Part shown: piece after piece, positions 24,941 to 32,914 of the stretch
Layout: each line of letters starts with the position of its first letter
How positions within the stretch are numbered: the stretch's first letter is position 1
DNA from: Bifidobacterium sp. WK041_4_12
GTDB lineage: Bacteria; Actinomycetota; Actinomycetes; Actinomycetales; Bifidobacteriaceae
DNA: 64,000 nucleotides
NCBI RefSeq assembly: GCF_041080795.1
Contig: NZ_CP129674.1
Span: forward strand, 186,001-250,000
Direction of reading: 5' to 3'
Made by a program: the position numbers and the translations under genes
The notes under the pieces: model-generated
Database searches by the model: none
What the model was told of the DNA's origin: nothing
Seen by the model: only the letters and a program-made list of their open reading frames with translations

Positions 24941-24990
24941 GGTTATTTAGTTATATACATAACTATATAACCCATGTTGGCGTTATGCAA
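24941..24990 (-). promoter_or_regulatory. YtrA-type promoter with 32-bp palindromic operator
   Basis: On the minus strand the -35 is TTGCAT (24985-24990), the spacer 17 bp and the -10 TATAGT (24962-24967). The -10 lies inside a 32-bp palindrome (24941-24972) symmetrical at 28 positions; its core is AGTTATATACATAACT (24949-24964) and its outer arms are GGTTAT and ATAACC. A repressor bound there would block RNA polymerase. This is the clearest regulator-operator pair in the window. Confidence 0.75.
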
Positions 24991-25018
24991 CTTCGGGACT
25001 CCATGAACGGCTGAAAGC

Positions 25019-26068
25019 CTACAGTCGAATCGGATCGTTGAAGAACGAGATCATTCTGTCAATATAAGGCCCCATCGCTGGATTGGGCATGCTGTAGAGC
25101 TCATGAGGGCCGTTATCAACTCGAATCAACTCGGCAGGGCAGCCGCCGTCACGCACCTGTTGAACGAAGCGATTCTGAGGAGGATTGAGCACATAGTCAT
25201 CATTGCCAGATTGAAAGACCAATACGGGCGTCTCGATGCGTGCACACATACCTGGCTGGAGCACGCTGTGGGAGAGCTTCAGCGACTCTCTCACCCATCC
25301 ATATGTGGGAGCGCTGGTATGGCGTCGCATGTTGTTCATGCGCAATGCATGAAACCAATTCGCGCGCGAAGCGCTGACATTCTCAACATCCTGCACGCGC
25401 GCCGAGGCAACGAAAGGCCGCTGACCTGGAGCCATGCGCTTGGAGAATCCTGCGGCACATGCCGAACTCACGAACGCCGCAGCAAGCCAGTTGGGCAAGC
25501 CGGTTCGCGGAGCGATCATTGGCGAAGACAGCACAGCCTTGTCAAAAATCGTCGGACGCTGTTCCAGAACGGCAGCACCGATGCCTCCACCCATGGAATG
25601 CGCAAAGAGGCACAGAGGCAAGCCATCGGCATATTCCTGCGCAATCTGGGAGCAGAAATAGGACATGTCTTCTGCATACCTGTTCCAATCATCGATCCAT
25701 ACAAGATCGGGGTCAGCAACGTCTCGTGCCGACTGACCATGACCTCGGTGCTCGATAATGCACACGGAATACCCCGCAAGAAGGAAATACCAGGCAAGCT
25801 CATTGAATTTCTCGGCAAATTCCGTCAGGCCGTGGGAAATGACGACCGCACCGCGAAATATTGCCGTGGCACCGCTGATATGCAGTGCATCGAAAGCATG
25901 GGCATCGAAACATACATAATGTATCTTCCCAGGATCGTGGTGGTGCAAGTCATGCGAACCAGCAGAAGCTGTAAACCAGCCTTCAGATCGGCACGCGTCC
26001 AACGCTGGCAGCACTGTCTTTCGCATTGCCTGAGAATAGTGACGCTCATCGAGAAGATCAACCTGCAT
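25019..26068 (-). CDS. Alpha/beta hydrolase, monoacylglycerol lipase-like
   Basis: This 349-residue serine hydrolase has no signal peptide. The nucleophile elbow is AHSMGG with Ser158. VISHGLTEFAEKFNELA supplies the HG oxyanion motif. IEHRGHGQS is the lid-proximal motif of the Hydrolase_4 family. The likely acid is the Asp in FQSGNDDYVL, and the likely catalytic His is in NGPHELYSMP near the C-terminus. The family cleaves monoacylglycerols or lysophospholipids. It appears to be monocistronic. The substrate is inferred from family only. Confidence 0.85.
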   Translation of the reverse strand: MQVDLLDERHYSQAMRKTVLPALDACRSEGWFTASAGSHDLHHHDPGKIHYVCFDAHAFDALHISGATAIFRGAVVISHGLTEFAEKFNELAWYFLLAGYSVCIIEHRGHGQSARDVADPDLVWIDDWNRYAEDMSYFCSQIAQEYADGLPLCLFAHSMGGGIGAAVLEQRPTIFDKAVLSSPMIAPRTGLPNWLAAAFVSSACAAGFSKRMAPGQRPFVASARVQDVENVSASRANWFHALRMNNMRRHTSAPTYGWVRESLKLSHSVLQPGMCARIETPVLVFQSGNDDYVLNPPQNRFVQQVRDGGCPAELIRVDNGPHELYSMPNPAMGPYIDRMISFFNDPIRL

Positions 26069-26184
26069 GATTCCAACTTACAACAGCAGGGTTAACGTAC
26101 ACGGGCTTTCAGAAGAAAATCACGTGATCTTGCATCCGTTGTTTTCCATGCATGCAAGAATAAGCAGCAACGAGAGGAGCTCGT

Positions 26185-26769
26185 ATGGGAAGAAATCGTA
26201 TGGAAGCCTTCAGCGATGGAGTGCTTGCCATCATCATCACGATTATGGTGTTGGACCTGGATGTCCCTCGGGGGGCATCCTTCGCTGATTTGGAAACAGA
26301 TGTGCCTGTTTTTCTAGGATATGTGCTGAGCTTCATATATGTCGGCATTTACTGGACGAATCACCACCATCTCATCATGATGGTCGATGCCGTGAACGGG
26401 CAGATACTCTGGTCGAACCTTCATCTTCTCTTCTGGCTTTCCTTGATTCCCGCATCGACCTCCTGGACAAACGAACACCCTCTGACTGCAGCTCCTGCAT
26501 GCGTATACGGCATAATTCTGCTGATGTGTTCCGTTGCCTATATCCTTCTGCAAAACCTGATCATTCATCTGCAGGGCAAGGAATCGCCGCTTGGCAAAAC
26601 CCTCGGCAAGGACTACAAGGGCAAAATTTCGGTGGTGGGATATGCCATTGCCGCAGGAGCTGCATTCATTCAGCCAATCGCATCGTATGTCATATACGTG
26701 TTGGTCGCCCTGCTGTGGATCATTCCCGATATCCGCATCGAAAAGGCAATTTACAGCGACGACGAGTAA
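26185..26769 (+). CDS. TMEM175-like (DUF1211) potassium channel protein
   Basis: This 194-residue membrane protein begins with MEAFSDGVLAIIITIMVLDL, which contains the FSDGV-type filter motif of prokaryotic TMEM175 channels. Six hydrophobic segments are apparent, the bacterial arrangement that assembles as a tetramer. AGGAG lies eight bases before the ATG. Selectivity for K+ is known for the family; physiological function in bacteria is unclear. It is a single gene, followed by two hairpins. Confidence 0.85.
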   Translation: MGRNRMEAFSDGVLAIIITIMVLDLDVPRGASFADLETDVPVFLGYVLSFIYVGIYWTNHHHLIMMVDAVNGQILWSNLHLLFWLSLIPASTSWTNEHPLTAAPACVYGIILLMCSVAYILLQNLIIHLQGKESPLGKTLGKDYKGKISVVGYAIAAGAAFIQPIASYVIYVLVALLWIIPDIRIEKAIYSDDE

Positions 26770-26787
26770 CAATCTCGTGGCGATAAC

Positions 26788-26810
26788 GTCGCAATGTCGA
26801 GTTTTGCGAC
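26788..26810 (+). terminator. Short hairpin after TMEM175-like gene
   Basis: GTCGCAA (26788-26794) pairs perfectly with TTGCGAC (26804-26810) across a nine-base loop, 18 bases after the stop. No T-run follows, so termination is uncertain. Confidence 0.4.
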
Positions 26811-26915
26811 AATTGAAAAGTAGAGGAGGTCAATTTTCGCAATATGCTGCCCTGATTTCAACCATTTCCGACATTGATATCTGCGAATGGCAACAAAACT
26901 CGAAAGAACAACAAA

Positions 26916-26948
26916 TGAGGGCTGCATGTGCATACCATGCAGCCCTCA
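26916..26948. terminator. Bidirectional terminator hairpin
   Basis: A perfect 13-bp stem (26916-26928 with 26936-26948) has a seven-base loop. On the minus strand TTTGTTGTTC follows; on the plus strand ACTCTTTG follows. It separates the TMEM175-like gene from the convergent small membrane-protein gene. Confidence 0.75.
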
Positions 26949-26991
26949 ACTCTTTGATTGACATCGTTAGCAATCAATCATGAGCAATCAA

Positions 26992-27156
26992 TCATGAGCG
27001 TTTTCCGCTGAACAATCCTCTTACGAATCCAAATACCGCAGTAATGACGAACAGCACAAGAGAAACCCAGAACAGCCAGAGAAATCCCTTGAGTATGATT
27101 CCAGCGATACCACCAATAATCCAGAGAACTAGAAGTACAAGAACCAATCCCAACAT
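26992..27156 (-). CDS. 54-residue hydrophobic membrane protein
   Basis: This gene encodes 54 residues: a Leu/Val-rich first helix (about 3-21, LVLVLLVLWIIGGIAGIIL), a short KG turn, a second helix (about 24-44) and a basic tail RGLFSGKRS. An AGAGGGG stretch about ten bases before the ATG acts as ribosome site, and the stop is followed by a strong terminator hairpin, which supports it as a real gene. It resembles the small two-helix LIV-rich membrane proteins (Lmo0937-like) found in Gram-positives, often stress-linked. No function is known. Confidence 0.7.
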   Translation of the reverse strand: MLGLVLVLLVLWIIGGIAGIILKGFLWLFWVSLVLFVITAVFGFVRGLFSGKRS

Positions 27157-27276
27157 CGTAAACCACCCCTCTCATATCAATTGCCATACGTTCAAAGTCC
27201 CACTCAGCCCTTTGAACCATAGCCCGGACTAGCAAATTCTAACACTTTGGTCAGCAAATCGCCGTAATTCAGCCAT

Positions 27277-28134
27277 TCAGAGAAGGTGTCGGGATCGAAC
27301 CAGTTCCTTCACTGCATCTTCCAAGCCGACAAGGGAATGCCCCAGAGCGAGCGCAAAATCGCTGGATTGCACTTCCAGATCACCGTGAGCAATCAATTGT
27401 TGAGTCCCTATCATCCCCTGAATGGCCGGTTCAGGCACTTCATCGCGAAGCGCTTCAGCAAATTGCGTCTCATCCATGTCAACGGCATCGATGGCCTTGC
27501 CGGTTGCCGCCTCCAACGCCTGTGCCAATTCGCTATAGCGCGTGGGATTGGCGGAAAGTTCCATGACTTTCGGCTGATTTCCTGCAATCAGTACTCGTGC
27601 CGCAGCCTCGGCATATTCGCGCTTCAACGCCCATCCGACCGTTGCCTCGCCAGCCATGTACACCAGCTGCCCGGTTTCCAACGCATGTTTCAATAGTGTC
27701 GTTTCATTTTCCAGATACCAGTTATTGCGTAGGAAGGTGTGCGCAATCCCGGATTGCACGATCTTGGCCTCGGTGAATACATGATCCTCAGAGAGCATGT
27801 TATGCACCAGGTCGGCATGCGCAAAACTCGTATAGGCAATGAACGAGATGCCGCACTTCTTCGCAGCTTCTACGACATTCGTGTGTTCCTGCTGACGATT
27901 GCCGGGAGCTCCTGAAACGAACAGCAGTCGGTCGATGCCTTCAAAGCTTCTCGTGAGCGAGTCGATGTCACTATAATCGCCGATTCGTGCTTCTGCGCCC
28001 TTGGATTCAACATCGCCAGCCTTGTCGGGATTTCGAACCAAACCGACAATATCATCATCGGGAGCAATCTTAAGAAGCCAGTCCAATGCATAGCCGCCGA
28101 ATCCGCCTGATGCTCCAGTAACCAAATATCTCAT
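27277..28134 (-). CDS. NmrA-like NAD(P)-dependent oxidoreductase (SDR superfamily)
   Basis: The protein has 285 residues from the ATG at 28134, chosen because GAGGAG lies upstream and the Rossmann motif TGASGGFGGYA then falls at residues 6-16. A longer in-frame reading would add 64 unrelated residues. The atypical SDR/NmrA fold, with LVRNPDKAGD after beta2, resembles NAD(P)H:quinone oxidoreductase type 2 (QorB). It may reduce quinones or act as a redox-sensing protein. It is monocistronic and divergent from the EamA gene. Confidence 0.85.
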   Translation of the reverse strand: MRYLVTGASGGFGGYALDWLLKIAPDDDIVGLVRNPDKAGDVESKGAEARIGDYSDIDSLTRSFEGIDRLLFVSGAPGNRQQEHTNVVEAAKKCGISFIAYTSFAHADLVHNMLSEDHVFTEAKIVQSGIAHTFLRNNWYLENETTLLKHALETGQLVYMAGEATVGWALKREYAEAAARVLIAGNQPKVMELSANPTRYSELAQALEAATGKAIDAVDMDETQFAEALRDEVPEPAIQGMIGTQQLIAHGDLEVQSSDFALALGHSLVGLEDAVKELVRSRHLL

Positions 28135-28328
28135 AATGTTGCCGCTCCTCATATCGATGTTGCACTCAATGGTTACCCAACCTTTTTCATATATCTCACT
28201 GTAGGATTGCTCGCTCAAAGTTCCAAATACCCTTGCCGACATCGAGTCAATATCCAACGCAGCGTTGCATGGGCATCCGGGAGCACACGCAGACCGTTCT
28301 TCGCCCTTCATGACTAGACTCAACATTC

Positions 28329-29339
28329 GTGAACATTGCAGTCATGAACATTGCAGTCAAGAACATTGCGGAACCCGAACGCACGCGGCTTTCTCCCTGG
28401 GTGGCTCGCCTTATGCTGCTCATAGCGGCCGCCACATGGGGTGGTGGCTACACCTTTTCTAAAATTGCCTTGGACGCGATACAAGTCCAATGGATGATGG
28501 CGATCCGCCTCACGCTGGGATCGCTGATCCTGGTGGCTGTGCTCTGGCATCGCATTCGTCGAACAACAATATCGCATATGCTCATCGCCGGAGTTTTGCT
28601 TGGACTGAGCTACTGGGCAGCCTTCATATTCCAGATGGAAGGTCTACGCACCATTGAGCCGGGTCGAAACGCATTCCTGACTGCCACATACTGCGTTCTT
28701 GTTCCGTTTCTCGTCTGGTTGATTGCACACCGAACTCCGACGATACGTAATCTCGTTGCTGCGGTCGTATGTCTGATTGGCATTGGATGCATTTCGCTAC
28801 CCAGTTCAGGCTTTGGCCTTGACTTCGGCATGGGAGACGCATTGACGATGGTTTCGGCATTGCTGTTCGCGTTGAATCTCGTCCTTGAAGGCTTGTTTGC
28901 CAAGAAATTCGATGCGCTGATTCTGACCGTCTATGAATTCATCGTCGCCGGCATGCTCTTTCTCGTGGGCGCAGCCATATTCGAACCATTCCCGAAAGCG
29001 GCAAGCTTTACGCCAGCCGTTTCCTGGTCCATGGTGTATCTGATCGTGGGTTCGACGCTCATTGCCCAGACCTTCCAGAATGCCGCATTCTCTAAGATTC
29101 CCTCAACGCAGGGATCGATCATTCTCTGCACCGAAAGTCTGTTTGGCGTACTCGGTGCCATCGTGCTCGTCCATGAACACGTCAATATGCAGACTGCCCT
29201 GGGCTTTGTACTGATCTTCTGCGCAATACTGCTTTCAGAATTACGCACTCAACCGCACAACATACCCAAGGCAGCATCTATCTCAATCGATGATGGCGTT
29301 GTTCGCCATGATGGAGAAGTCAGTCATCGCCAAGAATGA
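28329..29339 (+). CDS. EamA-family (DMT) transporter
   Basis: This 336-residue protein has ten predicted transmembrane helices in two EamA repeats (about 25-155 and 170-305). The first contains WGGGYTFSKIAL and the second ends with EHVNMQTALGFVLIF. The family exports metabolites or amino acids; the substrate is unknown. The GTG at 28329 has no clear ribosome site; an ATG at 28344 is an alternative. The first 15 codons are a triplicated 15-base repeat. The 3' end overlaps the convergent DUF3566 gene by 20 bp. Confidence 0.87.
   Translation: MNIAVMNIAVKNIAEPERTRLSPWVARLMLLIAAATWGGGYTFSKIALDAIQVQWMMAIRLTLGSLILVAVLWHRIRRTTISHMLIAGVLLGLSYWAAFIFQMEGLRTIEPGRNAFLTATYCVLVPFLVWLIAHRTPTIRNLVAAVVCLIGIGCISLPSSGFGLDFGMGDALTMVSALLFALNLVLEGLFAKKFDALILTVYEFIVAGMLFLVGAAIFEPFPKAASFTPAVSWSMVYLIVGSTLIAQTFQNAAFSKIPSTQGSIILCTESLFGVLGAIVLVHEHVNMQTALGFVLIFCAILLSELRTQPHNIPKAASISIDDGVVRHDGEVSHRQE
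28331..28370 (+). repeat. Tandem 15-bp repeat at the EamA gene start
   Basis: GAACATTGCAGTCAT (28331-28345), GAACATTGCAGTCAA (28346-28360) and a partial third copy (28361-28370) are in tandem. They encode MNIAV-MNIAV-KNIAE-like peptides. Each full copy creates a potential start, which suggests slippage-generated start choice. Confidence 0.7.
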
Positions 29340-30012
29340 CATGCACGCCGCCAACCAGCGCGCTGACCAGGTTGTACAGGAACGCACCGATGGTTGCGAG
29401 CACCATGACCAGAATCACTTCAAATATGGAGAAGATGGTGGTTGCGCTCAGCACGGTTCCCAAGCTGAGTACACTGGCCAGATCGAAGCTTCCAGCATCC
29501 AGACCAGTCTTTGACACCAGCTGCGTCACACTGTCGAACAGGCCGATGGAATTGAGCAGGAACCATATGAATCCCACTGCCACGATCTGAACGATGCCAC
29601 CGGCGATGGCGAGCAGGAACGAAACCTTGGTAACAGACCAAGGATCGACGCGTGTCACCGAAAGCTTCATTCTACGAGCTCTCGGCACCGATGGCTGCTT
29701 GCCTGGCGTTCTTTGGGCTGGACGTTCCCTTGCACCTTCGTTAGAGGAGGAGACGCGAGCCTGCTCCACAGGACGAACGGATGGGGTCTCACGAATCTGG
29801 GGCTCAGTCACCGCCGGATTGGAAGACAATGAACGCGCAGACCGTGCCGGACGTGACTCATGCTCCTCGTGCTGAGTATTCTCATGCAGCACGCCATCCT
29901 TCTCGGCTCCATCGCTCTGACCGTGTGCATCCAGATGCTCGTCCGTGCCTTCCAGAAGCTCATCATGGTTCAAATCGATAGGCTTACGCGGTTCATCGTT
30001 ATTCTGGCTCAT
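29320..30012 (-). CDS. DUF3566 membrane protein downstream of gyrA
   Basis: The protein has 230 residues: an acidic, disordered N-terminal 110 residues, then a DUF3566 domain starting at RRMKLSVTRVDPWSVTKVSF with two or three transmembrane helices. This family sits next to gyrA in many actinobacteria, and that neighbourhood supports the call. The gap to gyrA is 67 bp, so it is probably the last gene of the gyrB-gyrA transcript. The function is unknown. Its 3' end overlaps the convergent EamA gene. Confidence 0.88.
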   Translation of the reverse strand: MSQNNDEPRKPIDLNHDELLEGTDEHLDAHGQSDGAEKDGVLHENTQHEEHESRPARSARSLSSNPAVTEPQIRETPSVRPVEQARVSSSNEGARERPAQRTPGKQPSVPRARRMKLSVTRVDPWSVTKVSFLLAIAGGIVQIVAVGFIWFLLNSIGLFDSVTQLVSKTGLDAGSFDLASVLSLGTVLSATTIFSIFEVILVMVLATIGAFLYNLVSALVGGVHVILGDD

Positions 30013-30079
30013 CGTTTCTCCTTGATCGACATGCCTCGCAACTCTGTTGTGACGCTACCAGCTTTTATGGTCTTTTGCT

Positions 30080-32821
30080 TCATTTCGCGGAATCGTCCAC
30101 ATTCTCAGCAGAATTGCCATCTGCATCCCCATTGGCACTCGGTGCGGAAGCGAGGGCATTTTCAGCGACTTCTCCGGTTTCGACCATTTCCGCGGCAGTG
30201 CTGTCATCCTCGGCATCTTCCATGTTGCGAGCAATCGAGAGAATCTCGTCACCCTTATCCGGCTTGGCCAGCGTGACACCTTGAGTGGTACGTCCCGTGC
30301 GCTTGACCTCGGCAACGTTCGAACGAATGACCTTGCCTGACTTCATGATGGCAAGAATCTCGTCATCCTCACTCACGACAACAGCTCCTACGAGAGATCC
30401 TCGACCTTCGGCCAATTGGATGGCCTTCACACCGAAACCATTGCGTCCCTGCAAACGATACTCACTCAGGGCCGTGCGCTTCGCAAACCCTTCATTCGTG
30501 ACCACAAGCAGATCATCATGGGAATCCTCAGGAACGACATCCATGCTGAGCAGCTCATCGCTTTCACGGAAGCGCATGCCCTGAACACCGGCGGTCTGAC
30601 GACCCATCGGACGAAGCGTGGAATCATCGGCGGAGAACTTGACGCTCATGCCCTTGCGAGATACCAGAATGATATCGTCCCCAGCATTGCACAGCGAAGC
30701 ACCGACCAATTCGTCAGCAGTCTGACCATCATCAGCCTGTGCATCGGCTCCGTCGATCTGACCATCGCCAGCGAATTCCATAAGGCGCACGGCTATGAGT
30801 CCGCCCTGACGCGTCGAGTCATATTCGCTAAGCCTGGTCTTCTTTACCTTGCCGCTCTTGGTGGCGAGAACCAGGTACTGCGCTGCATCGTAATCACTGA
30901 TCGACAGCACCTGCTGAATCTTCTCGTCAGGAGCAAACTGCAACAGATTGGCTACATGCTGCCCCTTCGAATCGCGTGAACCCTCCGGCAACTCGAATGC
31001 CTTGATTCGATACACTCGTCCCTTGTTGGTGAAGAACAGCAGCCAATGATGGGTGCTGGTGAGGAAGAAGTGGTCGACCACATCATCCTCGCGCAGCTTG
31101 GCACCACGAATGCCCTTGCCACCGCGATGCTGCGCCCTATATTCATCAGCCTTGGTGCGCTTGATATAGCCAGAATGGGTAACGGTTACCACCACATTCT
31201 CCTCGGCAATCAGGTCTTCAACGTTCATTTCGCCCGAATATGGCAGAATCTTCGTTCTGCGTTCATCACCATACTTATGGACGATTTCGTCAAGTTCATC
31301 CCCGACAATCGCACGCTGACGTTCTGGCTTGGCGAGAATGTCGTCGTAGTCGGCAATGCGGCGCATCAGTTCTTCATGCTCGTCCAGAATCTTCTGACGT
31401 TCCAAGGCTGCCAGCCTGCGCAGCTGCATGGCAAGAATGGCATCCGCCTGCACCTGATCGACATCCAGCAGTTCCATCAATCCGGTGCGAGCCGCATCGA
31501 CATCGGGAGAACGGCGAATCAGGGCGATGACTTCGTCTATCATGTCGAGAGCCTTGAGATAGCCCTGCAGGATGTGATCGCGTTCCTCGGCTTCACGCTT
31601 CAAATACTTGGTTCTGCGTTCAACGACGTCGAGCTGGTGGTTTACCCAATGGCGAATGAATGCGTCAATGCTTAAGGTGCGTGGGACGCCGTCAACCAGC
31701 GCAAGCATGTTCGCGCCGAAGGTCTGCTGCAACTGTGAATGCTTGTACAGGTTGTTCAGCACAACTTTCGGCACGGCATCGCGCTTCAGGACGAGCACGA
31801 GTCGCTGACCGGTACGGCCCGACGTTTCATCGCGCATGTCAGCGATGCCCTGGATCTTGCCATCGCGCACCGCATCCTTGATCGAAGAGGCCAAGCGGTC
31901 AGGATTGACCTGGTACGGCAGTTCGGTCACGACGAGGCACATGCGTCCACGAATCTCTTCGGTGTTTACGACAGCGCGCATCGTGATGAGTCCACGACCG
32001 GTACGATATGCCTGTTCGATGCCCTTATGTCCAAGAATCGTTGCGCCTGTTGGAAAATCAGGTCCCTTGATAATGCCAAGCAGAGCCTCCAGCAGCTCCT
32101 CTCGGCTTGCATCCGGATTGTCCAGCGCCCAATGCACGCCGGTGGCGACCTCACCCATATTATGTGGAGGAATGTTGGTTGCCATGCCCACGGCAATGCC
32201 CGACGATCCGTTGACCAGCAGGTTCGGGAAGCGAGCAGGCAGTACCGTCGGCTCCTGTGTCTTGCCATCGTAGTTCGGCGCGAAATCGACGGTGTCCTTG
32301 TCGATGTCACGCACCATTTCCATCGCCAAAGGTGCCATGCGGCATTCGGTGTATCGCATAGCCGCTGCAGGATCGTCGCCAGGCGAACCGAAGTTGCCCT
32401 GACCGTCGACGAGCAGATAACGCATGGACCATGGCTGAGCCATACGAACCAAGGTTTCGTAGATGGCGCTATCGCCATGCGGATGGTATTTACCCATCAC
32501 GTCACCGACCACGCGAGAACATTTGTTATATCCGCGATCCGGTCGATATCCACCGTCATACATGGCGTAGATGACACGGCGATGCACGGGCTTCATGCCA
32601 TCGCGCACATCGGGCAAGGCTCGCTCGACTATGACGGAAAGCGCATATGCCAGATATGATTCGCGCATCTCCTGCTGCAGATCCATGCGCTGCACCCGTT
32701 CTCCATTGAGGAGACCATAATCGTTGGTGTCGCTCTCTTGGGGACTGAGCGGCTCCTGTGAACGCTCAGAGGAATCATGGTCAAATTCGTCGGATCCGTT
32801 GGTATTGTTATCGTCTGCCAC
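30080..32821 (-). CDS. gyrA: DNA gyrase subunit A
   Basis: The 913-residue subunit of gyrase cleaves and rejoins DNA. The catalytic Tyr157 lies in AAMRYTEC. The quinolone region reads HPHGDSAIYE, with Ser118 at the E. coli Ser83 position and Glu122 at the Asp87 position, so no classical resistance change is seen at Ser83. The GyrA box reads QHRGGKG, supporting gyrase and not topoisomerase IV. Six beta-pinwheel repeats follow, then an acidic tail. The start is GTG with AAGGA upstream. It lies 93 bp after gyrB in the same direction. Confidence 0.98.
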   Translation of the reverse strand: MADDNNTNGSDEFDHDSSERSQEPLSPQESDTNDYGLLNGERVQRMDLQQEMRESYLAYALSVIVERALPDVRDGMKPVHRRVIYAMYDGGYRPDRGYNKCSRVVGDVMGKYHPHGDSAIYETLVRMAQPWSMRYLLVDGQGNFGSPGDDPAAAMRYTECRMAPLAMEMVRDIDKDTVDFAPNYDGKTQEPTVLPARFPNLLVNGSSGIAVGMATNIPPHNMGEVATGVHWALDNPDASREELLEALLGIIKGPDFPTGATILGHKGIEQAYRTGRGLITMRAVVNTEEIRGRMCLVVTELPYQVNPDRLASSIKDAVRDGKIQGIADMRDETSGRTGQRLVLVLKRDAVPKVVLNNLYKHSQLQQTFGANMLALVDGVPRTLSIDAFIRHWVNHQLDVVERRTKYLKREAEERDHILQGYLKALDMIDEVIALIRRSPDVDAARTGLMELLDVDQVQADAILAMQLRRLAALERQKILDEHEELMRRIADYDDILAKPERQRAIVGDELDEIVHKYGDERRTKILPYSGEMNVEDLIAEENVVVTVTHSGYIKRTKADEYRAQHRGGKGIRGAKLREDDVVDHFFLTSTHHWLLFFTNKGRVYRIKAFELPEGSRDSKGQHVANLLQFAPDEKIQQVLSISDYDAAQYLVLATKSGKVKKTRLSEYDSTRQGGLIAVRLMEFAGDGQIDGADAQADDGQTADELVGASLCNAGDDIILVSRKGMSVKFSADDSTLRPMGRQTAGVQGMRFRESDELLSMDVVPEDSHDDLLVVTNEGFAKRTALSEYRLQGRNGFGVKAIQLAEGRGSLVGAVVVSEDDEILAIMKSGKVIRSNVAEVKRTGRTTQGVTLAKPDKGDEILSIARNMEDAEDDSTAAEMVETGEVAENALASAPSANGDADGNSAENVDDSAK

Positions 32822-32914
32822 TGTTATTCCTTAGTGTTTTGGACTGTTCGCACGTATAGATATTGAGACGAATCTCAGATGCTGAGATTCTTATGCTGTG
32901 ACTGTCTACCTGTA

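Noticed and set aside
26978..27235. 85-residue minus-strand frame overlapping the 54-residue membrane protein
   Set aside because: The other frame has the ribosome site, clean hydrophobic helices and the stop before the terminator; this one has no recognisable composition.
28331..28370. CRISPR-like array
   Set aside because: Three tandem 15-bp units without spacers inside a coding start; not an array.
30080..32821. Quinolone-resistance mutation in gyrA
   Set aside because: The position equivalent to Ser83 is Ser and that of Asp87 is Glu, a common natural residue, so there is no sign of acquired resistance.
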